This document shows, piece after piece, positions 37,608-49,880 of a stretch of 64,000 nt of DNA. Under the pieces are notes generated by a model, which saw only the letters and a list, made by a program, of their open reading frames with translations, was not told the DNA's origin and searched no databases. Positions within the stretch are counted from its first letter, which is position 1. The number at the start of each line of letters is the position of its first letter. The stretch is from Branchiostoma floridae (taxonomy: Eukaryota; Chordata; Leptocardii; Amphioxiformes; Branchiostomatidae), in contig NC_049980.1 in NCBI RefSeq assembly GCF_000003815.2, positions 13,934,638-13,998,637 of the forward strand. The letters run 5' to 3'. Made by a program: the position numbers and the translations under genes.

Positions 37608-40600
37608 ATGTCGTTCAGTCAGTACTCAGATGATCCAGGGCGGGCATCGTACCATGCCGGAGCCTCTGGTAAGTAGTGTGGCAGTTTATTCTGCAAGTTA
37701 GCTTGTGAGGCTTATTTAGTTATTACTTACATGTACAGCTAATATATACAATGTAGAATTCATATAATTCCTCCAAAATGGCTGTACATCCCTTTACTTA
37801 GTAAGCAATAGATTTGTCTGTTTGTAGTTCCAACAGCACACGTGTAGCATGCTGCATTGTGGGCAGTATATAAAAGTTGTAAGCCCCCGAGACAAAACAA
37901 AACACATCTGGATATGTACTACTTAGACTACTAGTATCAAGTTTGTCTGGACAAGAGCTATTAAGGGGACTTCACCTTTGACATATTGCCTACAATACAT
38001 CTTGCTGTTCATGTGCCATATGTGCTTGCACCATGTATTTGGTATGCACTTTTTACACTCAGAAATATCCTGGTTTTAACTCTTCATAGGGCATTGAGTA
38101 CTACAAGTTACAACACTACTTGTGTTCAAATACATTTGCAGGATTTCCATTTTGTTGTAGCTAGCAATTTACACCTTGCATCTTCATCTTCCCATCTATT
38201 TGTTCTTTCCTATAACCTTGATTTCTAACACAGCACATTCCCTGTGTGTTCAGTAGAAAAGATTTACCCTGGTTTCTTCCTCTCCCTTCTGTAGCTGTCC
38301 AGCTGTTAGGAAATGGCATCGGTGGGTAGGAAACTAGTTTCAGCATGTTTAAATTTGTGCAGTTTTTGATGTTCAGTTGTTTTTGGAGTTGCCCTTCTGC
38401 ATGCATCAGTTATGTGTGTCAGAACTGTTAACACTGTATGTAGTGTTGTGTCACTTCATACTGACAGCATTGCCGATGTGGACTTGTAAAAGTCTGTGCC
38501 TTACCTCTGTAACAACCCCTTTTCACTAGAGCTTGCGACCGCTTGTTGTCAAAAGATTTGACAGATCATTCAATGAATTTCATAGATAAAAAACTAATTT
38601 TTTAAACGTCTTGTTTGTTTCATTGTCCACTAGATTATACTTTTACATCTTGCATCATATTTCAATGTCAAAGGTCACACAAATTCAATTTTGGTTGCTG
38701 TACATTCACCCTGAGATCAATCACTGTTCAGTGAAAAGGGGGCTTCAGCTGTTACATGTGCCTGGTGTATATTCTGTATGCAGGGCGATGCAGATCAAGT
38801 TGTGTTCATGTTTTAAACCCGATCCTGCCATTTCCTACCAGCTTGTGATCTTGTGCACAATTGTACCTCTTATGTCACCTGCATATCACCAGTGTTTAGT
38901 GTGCAGTTCAGTTTATTTGTTTGTTAATAAGTGCCTAACAAATAATATTACATACGAGGGTGCTTCAAAAAGTAATGTCACTAGTTTTATAACAGGCTCA
39001 TTTTTTCCTTGAATGAGATGAAATTTGGCACAAAGGTAAAGGCATATATTCTCTTGAGATTAGAATATCTCAATTTGTTGTTAAAATTTTTATGAGCAAC
39101 TGAGTTGATTTCAAGATAACCATACCCCTGGAAGTTTGTCAGAAGATCAGTTCCTCTAGATCTGACCCTCTTATAACTACTGTAGGAAGCCGAAATTCCA
39201 CCTGTATAATAACAAATGTCTCTATAAGTTACATGCCAATTTTCATATCTGAACTCCCAATGGTTCATCTTTTACGGCTGCTAGAAAGGAGCGAGTTACT
39301 ATATTACAGGCAGTTTGATTAATAGCCAAATACGTGGTTTATTTATAAAAGGTTTTGTAGACTAATTTGCCATCAACTAAAAGATACGAAACTTGGCACA
39401 GTTATTGGTTGTTTCAAGACCAAGAACTGTGCAAAGTTTGATTTCTTTCTGTTTATTGAAAAGTCCACTACAGAAACTTAAATCAGCCCACCCCTGATTA
39501 ACGGCACTGATGACCGGGGTCATACCTTATTTCTCCTAAGGAACGAAAAAAGAAAACATGATTGGATTTAAAAGGCAAAAATTGACATGTGTCTTACGGA
39601 TAAATGGAACTTGATACATGTGCAGTTTTAGTTTCATACAATTGCTGCAAGTGAGTCAGGGACATTATCAATTGCACCTTAATTAAACCTCTAATTTCTT
39701 TCGACGGGAAAACAAGGGTGTGGTCATCTTGAACTCAACTCAGTCACTCATAAAAACATGAACAACAAAGTGGGATATCTCACTTTCAAGAGGATATATG
39801 CCTTTACCACTGTACCAAATTTCAACTCACTCGGTGTAAAAATGAGCCTGTTATGAAACTAGTGACATTACTTTTTGAAACCCCCTCGTACCTGTGTTTT
39901 TCAGATCTTTTGTGTTGTTGTCAAAATTGATATGTTCTCAAAACTGTGCACAGTGTTGTTATTGCAAAATACCTTGTATAAACATCCGATAGCATCACTT
40001 CAGTTCACTGACAATGGACACAAGTTCAACTTGATTTGTTCCTGTGTCATCATTGTCATATTGTCATGTGGAGTCCGAGACCCTTTTGGACATTGAAGTT
40101 GAAGCATTTTCCTTTAAATGATCATGTTTTTACAACTGATTATTTGCAAGTGGTCAACAAAGTTCTCTTCTGTTGTGAAATTTGGTTCTCACCAGAAAAT
40201 ACTGTTTTTATCCCACAGGACGAGACAGTTCCAGCGAGTTCACCAGACTGACACAATGTGTCAGTTCCAATGTGCAGAAGATAACCAGCAATGGTAGGTT
40301 CTCAAGTTCTGTAGTTCTAGTACTTCTACTTTAGATGATCCAGTAGATACTGCACCATTGAGTATAGTTACACTAACCACAGAGCCAGTAGTGTCATACT
40401 AGGAATGACATCTTTCCAAGTTTCATGATTTTACTTAAGTAAACCTCAGCATTAATATTTCGGTCGTAAGGGCTAAAATTTGTAATGCATTTGCTACCAG
40501 TGGTGGTATGTGATTGTACGACATACACTTTTGGGTCTTTTGCTATTGAAGACTTTTTGCATTACAGTAATTCATAACTGATAGGGAAATTCATTTACAC

Positions 40601-43600
40601 TGTATTTCCAAGATACAGAAGTTCATCAATGGCCTGTGAATTTTATGCAATTTTTGAATTGTAATAGATCCTTATGTAAACCCAGGAAAGGCAAGTTCTT
40701 CTAAAGTAATAATGGGTAATTGTTATTTGCAGTGTCCCAGGTCCAACGCATGGTCAACCAGCTTGGCACGGCACAGGATACACATGAGCTACGGGACAAA
40801 CTGTGAGTGGAGGATTACATACTGCTACTTTACAGAATTAATGTATCATATATGTATATACATGTGGAAATTACATGTACTTTTAAGTGTCTGACATTCC
40901 ATTTTATATAGAAAAAAACAGGTGTAGGGATCAAGCTGATATAGCATGTTTCAGAAAAACACCATCAAAAGAGCAGATTGTTTGGAATATTTAGCAAATT
41001 AATCTTGAATGTAAGACAGAAATTTAACTGTAACCATATAACTATACTACTAGGTTTATACACCAGGTTCCAACTTGCACCTAGTTTGCATAGAAATGTT
41101 GTGACATGACAAGGATGCACAGGTCTTCAGCAGACTAGACTGTGTTATAGTAACTTATATTTATATCAGCTGTCCCTACTTATCAAGCCACCTTTCCTGT
41201 TGTCTTCAGCCATCAGATGCAGCACTATACTAACCAACTTGCCAAGGATACAAACAAGTACCTGAAGGACCTGAGCAACTTGCCAAGCCCTTCATCACAA
41301 TCAGAACAGGTAGCACCATCTTTAGCTTCTCTTTGACTCTTTCTGTGGAGTCTGTGTTTGTAGTATGCCTGTTTTTTAATGTCTGTGTGCCCGTACTTAT
41401 TTTGATACACTCAGTAGAGTGGCAGGAAGGTAGGAAGGTGGCTGGAAAGGTCAGACTTGCCTGCATGGCAGGAAGTACAGTTCAGAGGTGGTAGAACTAG
41501 AAGTTATTCAGACATGACTTTGCAGTCTGTGTGTTTGTAGTTATACATTTCCATCTGCAAGTCACCTTCACTGTGGAGTCGGAAGCGATCAATGGACACT
41601 TGTGTAATGTCAATCAAAACCAAAAAGACTAAAGTTATTGCACTACAAGATTCTAAGTATTGCATGGTTTAGTTAGGTCTTTGAAGTTTGTTTCCACTGG
41701 ACTTTCCTCTTGCTTCCTAAGAACTTTTAAACCTTTTGAATAACCAGGTGAAATTGACATGTATATTCGTTTGTTCAACCCACAGAAGCAGAGAAAAATG
41801 CAGCGGGAGCGCCTGACCAATGACTTTTCCACAGCGCTGAACAACTTCCAGACTGTCCAACGACGCGCTGCGGAGAAGGAGAGAGAAAGTGTGTCACGAG
41901 CTCGCGCTAATTCTGGGTTACCCCCAGTAAGTAATGCATCCCCTGTAAGTTCTGTTTTTATTTTTCATTTTGTTTTTAATTTGTTTTAAGTTTCTACACT
42001 TTTAGGACTTCTTTGGTTTTCTTTAACTCACAAATTAATTTTATTTGGACTGAAACATTATATTAGTTCTATGAAAGGAGCCAAAACATTGCTCAGTGAA
42101 AATGGGCTGTAGTCACCACTTGCAAAAGTAACTATCACAGTAGACAGGTGGTCACTATAGACTGGACTTTCTGGCTTGTGTCAGACTCAGAGTGGAAAAA
42201 TAATCTAAGGAGAGGTGGTCAGTGGCACAGGTTTGACTGTAATTATGAATAACATAAAGTACATTAAGTGTAATAGTGATGTAAATAACTTTAAGTACTA
42301 GCAAATGTGGTTGTTGAATTCCTTTTGATATGTAATACTTGTTGCAGAATCCCTTTGATGATGATGTGAGGACAGGTGATGGACAACTTATTGCATTTGA
42401 TGGGTAAGTTGAGTTTTGGAATAGTCATTTTGTTGCTATCTATAAAATTTTGAACAGTAAAAAGGTAAAAACACTAGAAAGGCAACATTTTTGAAAAAAA
42501 TGCAGGATATTTGCGAAGGGAAAAGAAAGGAAAAATCGCAAGAAAAGAAACAACTAGTAGAAAGGCAACGAGGCGTTGGCAAGCCCCCCTCCCCACACGG
42601 ACCGTCCGACCGACCGTAACGCCCCGCACGTCTTTTGAGTGCAAGAAAAAAAATTTAAAAAAGCGTGTAAAACGAACGATGCCCTGTTCGCAAGATGAAA
42701 ACGTTGTAAATACAAGATACATATCTAAAATGGGGAATAAAAAAAAGTGACCCTGTGGGACTCGATCCTGCGCCCTTCAGCGTGTGAGGCCGTATCACTC
42801 CCCACTATGCTACGTGGTTTGACATGATTCTGCACCGATTTATTTTACCTTATAACGTTATGTTGCTCAAGGTGGCCCGGCCGGTTTCAATCCTGTGCGT
42901 TCATTGGTTTATTCGATGACAAGCATAGAGTTTCGGCCAATCGAAAAGCTGTATTTCACAGCCAAAGGCTTTGTCATCTGTGTTTTCATTGGATCCCGGT
43001 TTGAGCAAGCGTTTTGCTGATAGGTTCACATGTGATGTATCCCCGAGAAAAGCCCTTATGTGGCCAATCAAAAAGCTGGAAACGTAGAGAGCTTGGTACA
43101 GCCCAGCTTTTCCTGCGTTTTGGTAGAATATCTGCAGGAAAACTATATGTTTGCTGCTTCCGCAAACATAAAAAAGGTTTTTCTTATACTTAAAGGTTCC
43201 CAGTAATGTACTGAATGATAGTACCTCTCCACAAATGACCAAGTGCACTGATGGTAAAAATTACATGATGCACAGCTTCAACTTTGGCGAGCCCTGACTA
43301 AGACTTAAGAGTTTCTGAATGTTGACTTTTGTTTTTGCCTGTATAGGAACCAGGGTGGCTCCAGCATGACAGCACAGATGATGGAGGAAGAGAGTAACCT
43401 GGAGATGATCCGGGAAAGAGAGACTAACATCAGGCAGTTGGAGGTAAGACCAGACTGTAGTCAGCTGCATGATGGTGTGTCCATGATTTCATCTCTTGAC
43501 ATATGCATATAAGTAACATTGGACTTTCCATATGATGAATAATGTTTAAAAAATGGATGCCTTTTGTAAAAAAATGTGTTCTATTGTTTGCCAGGCTGAC

Positions 43601-45409
43601 ATCATGGATGTGAACAGTATCTTCAAGGACTTGGCCACAATGGTGCATGAACAGGGAGAGATGATAGGTGAGAACATCTGAACTCCAACTTGGTCCAAGT
43701 TTGAGTTTTTTAGCAGCATAGCAGTGCACAAAGAGACACTTCACACAGTTTTCAACCTTTTCTCTGCCCAGGGCCCACATATATATTAGAGTAGAGCTGT
43801 CATACCTGGGACGTGAATAAGTTTGATAAGAATGTTCCAGACTGGTCTGTTTTTTATAGTATAAGTATTGTAGCTTGTCCTACAGGCATCCATGTAAATA
43901 CCAAATTTGGACATTTCAAATGATATTGTTACAGTTTTCCGTTTGAGGACACCATCTTGTCTAAATTGACAGCACTTTTGGCATTGAAATGTTTGTTTTC
44001 TTTGATGGGATCAACACACTCTGTCACAGCCTCCCACGAGTGGGATCTGGTACCTTGGGTGATATGGAACACACTATGTTGTACAAAATGTATATTCTCT
44101 ATACAAAATGTATCTATTGTACAGCTTTTGCAAAAATAGAACCATTTATTTGCAGTTTCAATCAGTCTAATCAAATTTATTTTGCTTGAGCTGCAACACT
44201 ATTTGATTTGACCATTCTTCAAATGAGGATAGCATATATTTTGCTTAATTCAGTATCTCTAGAAGGAGAGTGTTCATGTCTAAGAACCTTTTATCTCCAC
44301 TTGACAGACTCCATAGAGGCAAATGTGGAAAGTGCTGCCATTCATGTGGAGTCAGGAAATCAGCAGCTGCGACAAGCTTCGGACTACCAGGTATGATTCT
44401 TCTGTCATGTCTAACTGTCTTTCTTCTTACTCCTGGCTGCATGGAAGAGTCTTTCCTTCACTGACAATACAATACAACACCAAGTAAAACTTCTAAAGTG
44501 TTTAAAATAAAGATCTCAGAAAAAGTAATGATATACTTGTTTTATGAAATGTATTTCTTCTATGTCTTCTGAACTACGAGTATCTTTTTCTATCCCAGAT
44601 CAAGTGTAAGATCTGCCTTCAATCAATTAAGAAATCATTGAATTGTCTTTGAGATTTGCTTGCTCTGATTAGAAGGCTCTACCAGTACCAGTAAAGAGCT
44701 AATAAACTGTCATCTCCAAACAGTCACAATGGAAATCACATTGACAATCAATATCTGTAACTACTGATTTCCAGAAAAAGAACACCTGTATAGTCTCCTG
44801 AACAAGACTCCTCCTTCCTCCTGGAGTCCGAATCTGAACCTACAAAAAAACTTTGTCTTCCCAGAAAAAGTCACGCCGCAAGATGTGCATCCTACTAATT
44901 GTGCTGTTGATAGTGGGGGCCGTTGTAGCCCTAATTCTTTACTTCACACTGAAGAAGTAAAACAACAACTCAAAGGTGCTGTTCCTAAAAAGAGTGCAAT
45001 GGAATTTTAGATACATAGAAATCTGAAGCTTGCAAAAGTGAATTATGCAGACAAAGGCTGTCATTATTTTTTGTATGTTTGCTGATTGTGTAACCAACAT
45101 TGCTATAATTATGGAAAGGCAGCTGTAATCTTACAGAGAAAGTCACAGATGAAATCGATAAATGTATTTGTCCTTCGCTTTGGGCTTTTGCTGGAATTTT
45201 GCAAAGGTGATTTTGTAAATCGTGTGCATTTTAGTAATTTTTACATAGTGGTCCAGGTATGATATGAATACTCACAGTGATGAGGTGTATCCTGACAGTT
45301 TATTTTGTCATTACAGAAAAAATCCCGACGGAAGCTGTGTATCATACTGATTGTGGGCCTGATAGCGTTGGGGATCATTGGCCTTATTATCTATCTGTCT
45401 GTACGTTAA
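37608..45409 (+). CDS. endosomal Qa-SNARE syntaxin (STX7/STX12 type)
   Basis: Qa-SNARE for fusion of early and late endosomal membranes. Exons: 37492(ATG 37608)-37668, 40219-40293, 40733-40802, 41210-41309, 41786-41926, 42348-42403, 43347-43443, 43595-43667, 44308-44390, then one of two last exons, 44865-44960 or 45317-45409. Phases agree throughout. The common part is 252 residues; the products are 283 or 282. It shows the Habc region (FTRLTQCVSSNVQKI), a basic linker (KQRKMQRERLTNDF) and a SNARE motif with the zero-layer glutamine at Q220 (VHEQGEM). DYQ then leads into KKSRRK and a C-terminal membrane anchor. The start MSFSQYSDDPG matches the STX7/12 N-terminus. I cannot say which vertebrate copy it is nearer to; it may be the shared pre-duplication form. 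Confidence 0.92.
38953..39890. mobile_element. mariner-like MITE, TA target duplication (copy 2)
   Basis: The element at 38955-39888 (934 bp) has inverted ends CGAGGGTGCTTCAAAAAGTA / CGAGGGGGTTTCAAAAAGTA that run on through ATGTCACTAG to AACAGGCTCA. It is flanked by TA. Its interior (GAAATTTGGCACAAAGGTAA, CTCTTGAGATTAGAATATCT) matches copy 1 at 32287-33210. There is no transposase frame. It lies in the first coding intron of the syntaxin. Confidence 0.85.
42745..42822 (-). repeat. tRNA-Val-like sequence (SINE head or pseudogene)
   Basis: Read on the minus strand it has an A box TAGCATAGTGG and a perfect-consensus B box GATCGAGTC. The anticodon loop is CTCACAC (CAC, Val) with a 4-bp stem, and a run of T ends it. 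Acceptor and T stems do not pair well, so a working tRNA is unlikely. It lies in a syntaxin intron. Confidence 0.5.
44865..44960 (+). other. alternative last exon A: KKSRRKMC membrane anchor
   Basis: After CTTCCCAG, the exon is in phase with the shared donor at 44390. It codes 31 residues: KKSRRKMC, a hydrophobic helix, YFTLKK and a TAA. As I recall it, the KMCIL start is STX12-like. A variant poly(A) signal GATAAA lies near 45155. Confidence 0.85.
45317..45409 (+). other. alternative last exon B: KKSRRKLC membrane anchor
   Basis: After CATTACAG, in the same phase, the exon codes 30 residues: KKSRRKLC, a hydrophobic helix, YLSVR and TAA. The KLCII start looks STX7-like from memory. A strong AATAAA for this form lies at 46075-46080. 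Confidence 0.85.
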
Positions 45410-46100
45410 TGTCGGAATGTATGTGTACCAAGACCCACATCCCTGGCCACTTAATGCAGCATACCAGTAACTGTTCTTTGAAAAAGAAGAAAAGTAGGAA
45501 AAGACCAACAATGTTCAAGTGGAGTGAAAAGTGTCTATGGCATTTTTCTGTTCTTGTTTTATGTTGATGTTTTCCAGATATGACAATGTTCTTCAATCTC
45601 TTTGAAATATACTTTGCAGAAATACATTCTTGTACTATAGGGTAGTACCAGCTGAGGTCTTTTTGAATTTTTTTCTAGGACATTCCTTACAAGATTTTAC
45701 CAATGATGTTTATACTTAAAGCCATCTCCTTGAATGTAACTTGTCTTCAATTTCAATATCTCTATATAATGGTGTCATTAGCCATCATTCATGTCGTGGA
45801 GCTTGAAAAAAAAACTTAAAAATAGGAAAGGGCTTTTTATTAGATGAAGGTCAATGTACATCCTGGTAACTATTGGTAAAATGTGTCAAAAAGTGCTGAA
45901 AATGAGAAACTTGCTGACAAGTGAGCAAAATAAGATTGAAGCTGTGTAGTCTTGTACAGAATTCTATATTTCACATTTTTCAAATGGACAAATTTATATA
46001 CTAGTAGCTGTATAATGGAGACCACATAGTTATATAATGTGCATTATCTCAAAAATAATCAGAACCAGGGAAAAAATAAACATATTCAAAGTGTCTTTAC
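45410..46100 (+). other. syntaxin 3' UTR
   Basis: AT-rich non-coding sequence runs from the second stop codon to AATAAA at 46075-46080. Further AATAAA signals at 46725-46730 and near 47203 could extend it. Confidence 0.5.
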
Positions 46101-49100
46101 AAAGTTGTTTTTTTATCTCTTTATTTTGTGTTTATGTCAGTTAATCAAATGTTGGTCAAATTGAAAGAAAAAATATCAAAAAGAAATATATAGAAAGATC
46201 TGTTGTCATTAAAGATGGCCAGGAATGTGGGTCTTGTCATGGTCATGGAAGAACGTAGGAATTTCCACTGATACCCTGTAAATAATAGCTCCAGTGGTGA
46301 GTTAATTTATGCACCGTCAAATTGTCAATTAAAGCATTTTGCATTTCAAAATGCGCTTTTCTGATATATATAACCACCTTGCAGAGAAGGAATACAAAAC
46401 AGTCCATAGAAAAAAGATGTATTGGAAGACATTTACTACTGTATATCAAAATCAGTAATAGAACAAATATTAGCACTTCATTCATGTTTGCAAAGTCTTC
46501 TTATGATTCTATATTGATGCTATTGTAATGTACTTCTTAGACTGCAAAAATGAAATGTACACTTGGTTGCCTGCTTTGCAGACTTCAAGCAACATTGGCT
46601 TTTATTCTATAGTGAAGTGTTGGTTTGTGATCTACAACATCGGCGAAAATTTTCTCACAGGCCTCCCTTGGCATTAAAGAACATTAGCCATTGCTGAGAA
46701 TCGCAAACCAGCGCTATCCCAAAAAATAAAACAAGTGCTAGAAGTCTTGAAAGGAGGATACAAACTTGATACCTTTAGAGTTTCTGTGCAAATAGGCAAG
46801 ATTCACAACTATTAGCAAGCTGTATTATCATTTATGTGCTTAAGACCATCAATATCACATCAAGAGGAATTTTCCATGTTGGTGTATCATACTATGTATC
46901 TGGACAAAAATGATGTTAGAAGTCACATACATTGAAATAATTGTTACACTCACTTGCATTTTTGCCCAACTTTATGATTTTTTTTTTTTTCATTGAAAAA
47001 GTTGTTGAAAAAAATGCTAGAACAGTTGTATGTGTAAGATATAGTGCAACTTCATATGTGCTGTAAAGCAGCAGTGTCACATTGTCTTGGGTGACCTTTG
47101 CACAATTCAAGATTTCCAAGGAAGAAGTTCTAATCCTTGTACCTGGTGATAGTATATTAATATGTTGGAAACAAACTTGACTGTACTTTCCATGAATAAA
47201 TTCATCGGGTTGGTAAATGACTGTATAACATAGTTCTGTTAATTTTGTAAGTTAGTGTTGCTACATTGGGGAAATATTTTACTCTCATCACGACATCAGA
47301 AAAAGGAATACATACAATAATTTTTCAGCCGTTGTATTCTACTGGTATATCAGACTGAAGCAGTAATGAGCAGCCTCCACTTTTCCCTAAATATTACAAT
47401 GCATTGCTCCTGTAGGTTTGTATAGATCTGCTCTATGTTTATTGGAACTAAATTCAAAGGATTTTAGTTTGGGCGTCTATTTATAAATCTTTCTGTTTTG
47501 GTTGAACAGAGATTTAGTCTTTGATTAAATGAATATCTGTTGAGTCAGAGTTAGACATGTATTATACCATGTTACTGCCACATGATACTATGCTGGAAGT
47601 AAAACATCAGCTCGAATATGGCATCAAGGTTACACTTGTGTAGCATTAAAATGAATTCCAGAAAGTTATTATATGGTGGTGTTTTTAAATGGATGATATG
47701 ATCACGTTTTGAACGTACAAAACTATTGTCTGCCTCCTTGAAACCCACATGTATATGTTGTAAAATAGAACCTAGAACCCCCAACACAAAAGAAGACCTT
47801 GTCCTGAGAGTCCAAACACTACTGGCAACCTGACATCACCCTTGGTAACGTTAGACTCCCTCTTATTATACTGAGTGCAGATATGATCTAGATCCATGTG
47901 TGAAAATACTGGGTTCATACGCATTTTTGTGCACCAAGAAGGAAGTTGTGCACCCAATTTTGGACTGGATGTACTAATGAGCCTATGTATTTGTGTAGAG
48001 TTTATTGACAAAAAGAATGTGTACATTAGTACATTCTTGACATCTGTTTGGGTTCCTCGCAATTCTTTAAAACTTGAAACTGTGTTTTCAGGTTTTGTTG
48101 AGTCAGACATTCTACTTTATTCTACGTCTGTGGATGTACATATTTTTTTTCTGTGCATGTACATGTAAACTTTGATGTTAGGTGTACCAGGTTACCTATT
48201 CCTCGAAACACTGACCTGACATGGATTTGATTCCCATTCTCAGTGATGTTATCCTCTTTAGGAGGAATGAAAGGAATGAATTTCCTTCCACAACGAAGGT
48301 ATAATAATGTTTCTATAAAAAATTTTCATGAACACAAAATTGTGTTTTGCATAATTCTCATTGCCTCTGATACTGTCACCAGACACAACAGATACAGCCC
48401 CTGCTTATCCTGGGTTATTACTATGATTTAACAACATGTACCTTGGAGACATCTATAACGTATTCATGGCTGCTCATAAAATATTGATGTAAGGGGACTC
48501 CCTGTCTCCAGGTTACACTGCACATGGGAGGATTCTGGGTATGGCATGTGTCAAAGGCAATTAAAAGTAATTCTCTTTGTATTGTTGCAGGGTTGTTGAA
48601 CCCACCCACCATCATTCTAATTGGTAGTGCTTAGCAGCTGCTGTATTTTGGAAAAGACTGTTTGAAAATTCAAAATCTTAGCCTTGGAAACAGAACATGT
48701 TGTGTGGCATGTCTGTATTCTGTACCCAGGAAGTTATCAGGTTTGATTGTCTCCATATCCACCTGTGTTGTTGTGAATCTATAATGAGCCACATTCCTGT
48801 GACCCTGGGCTGGGAGGCTTGTGTTGGCCTTAATTGGATCACCATGGTAACAGAAGGGTAGTGGTGTAAACAAGTCATGCACCCTGAATGCCTGATATTA
48901 GCTGCTTTGTGAACAGACAAATGTAATTTTTGCCACCATTGAAGTAAGCAAGCAAAGATATTTTACCTGGACACAAACTTTCTTTCTTATAGTTATATGG
49001 AGCAATCTGTTGGTTTTATCCATCCATGTAGGACAGTTGATACAAAAATGTATGTCCACTGATAGCATATATATTAGTCTTATAAAATGTCACTGTGGTC

Positions 49101-49290
49101 TAAGAACCTGTGGACATCTTTTGCCTGCCCATATTGATAGATCTGCAGCCTGCAAACATCTTTGTTTTATCTAAATGATTGTCCACAGTAACTACATTGA
49201 AGAACCCATTCACTGGGCTGTCTGTACCGTTTTAAGCATATTTTTTTGCATCACAAATGTAAGGAAGCAGAGGCAACTAGTCATTGTATC
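46101..49290. other. intergenic, no gene recognised
   Basis: About 3.2 kb of AT-rich sequence separate the convergent 3' ends of the syntaxin and STMND1. The reading frames here (for example 47772-48110 minus) show no domain or splice support. No repeat with clear ends was seen. Confidence 0.5.
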
Positions 49291-49880
49291 AGCATTTTTT
49301 ATTGTGTAGTGAATCTCAAACATTGAAGTGCTGAATAATGGACGGTGTCCAGATTTTCATCTTTCACTGGTGTCAGTATATAACTAATACAAAATATGCT
49401 CCTTGAAAATATACAAATCTATCTACATGGCACTGTTTGCAACACACAAGTCCTTAATGCAGCAATCGTGGCCAATAGTATCTTATATACATCACGTTAC
49501 CAGCACACGCACACACATTTCACCGTCAAAAGTTTTATGATGTGAGACTTCTGTATGATACTCACTTCTGCTTTCACTTCATTTTAATCGTCCTACATCC
49601 AAGTACGATTAAAGGTATATATTTGCTGATTAGAATAACCCTTTGTATTTTGTGGCAGTCAAAACAATTTGTCACTGCAGACACTGTTAAGTGGCTTACA
49701 TGAAAGTGGCTTTAGTGTACTTGCCACTGGGCAAATATACACGTACATATGAATGTAGATGAAGCACTGCAACCAGACATTCGCACCCCTGAGGCAACTT
49801 GCACAGATCTTGAGGTAGGTGTGTCTTGTACAGAGTGTAATGTGTGCTGAGCAGGTTTTTTGCACATGGCACATAGTCTC
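49291..49880 (-). other. STMND1: STMND1 3' UTR
   Basis: Non-coding sequence runs from the stop at 49881 to a minus-strand AATAAA (TTTATT at 49298-49303). Confidence 0.5.

Noticed and set aside
42474-42750. Lys/Arg-rich frames in a syntaxin intron
   Set aside because: The stretch lies between well-phased exons 42403 and 43347; frames exist on both strands and end at the tRNA-like repeat.
42745-42822. Working tRNA-Val gene
   Set aside because: A and B boxes and the anticodon arm look right, but acceptor and T stems do not pair.
47772-48110. 112-codon minus frame between syntaxin and STMND1
   Set aside because: No recognisable domain; both strands are open in places; no splice or poly(A) support.
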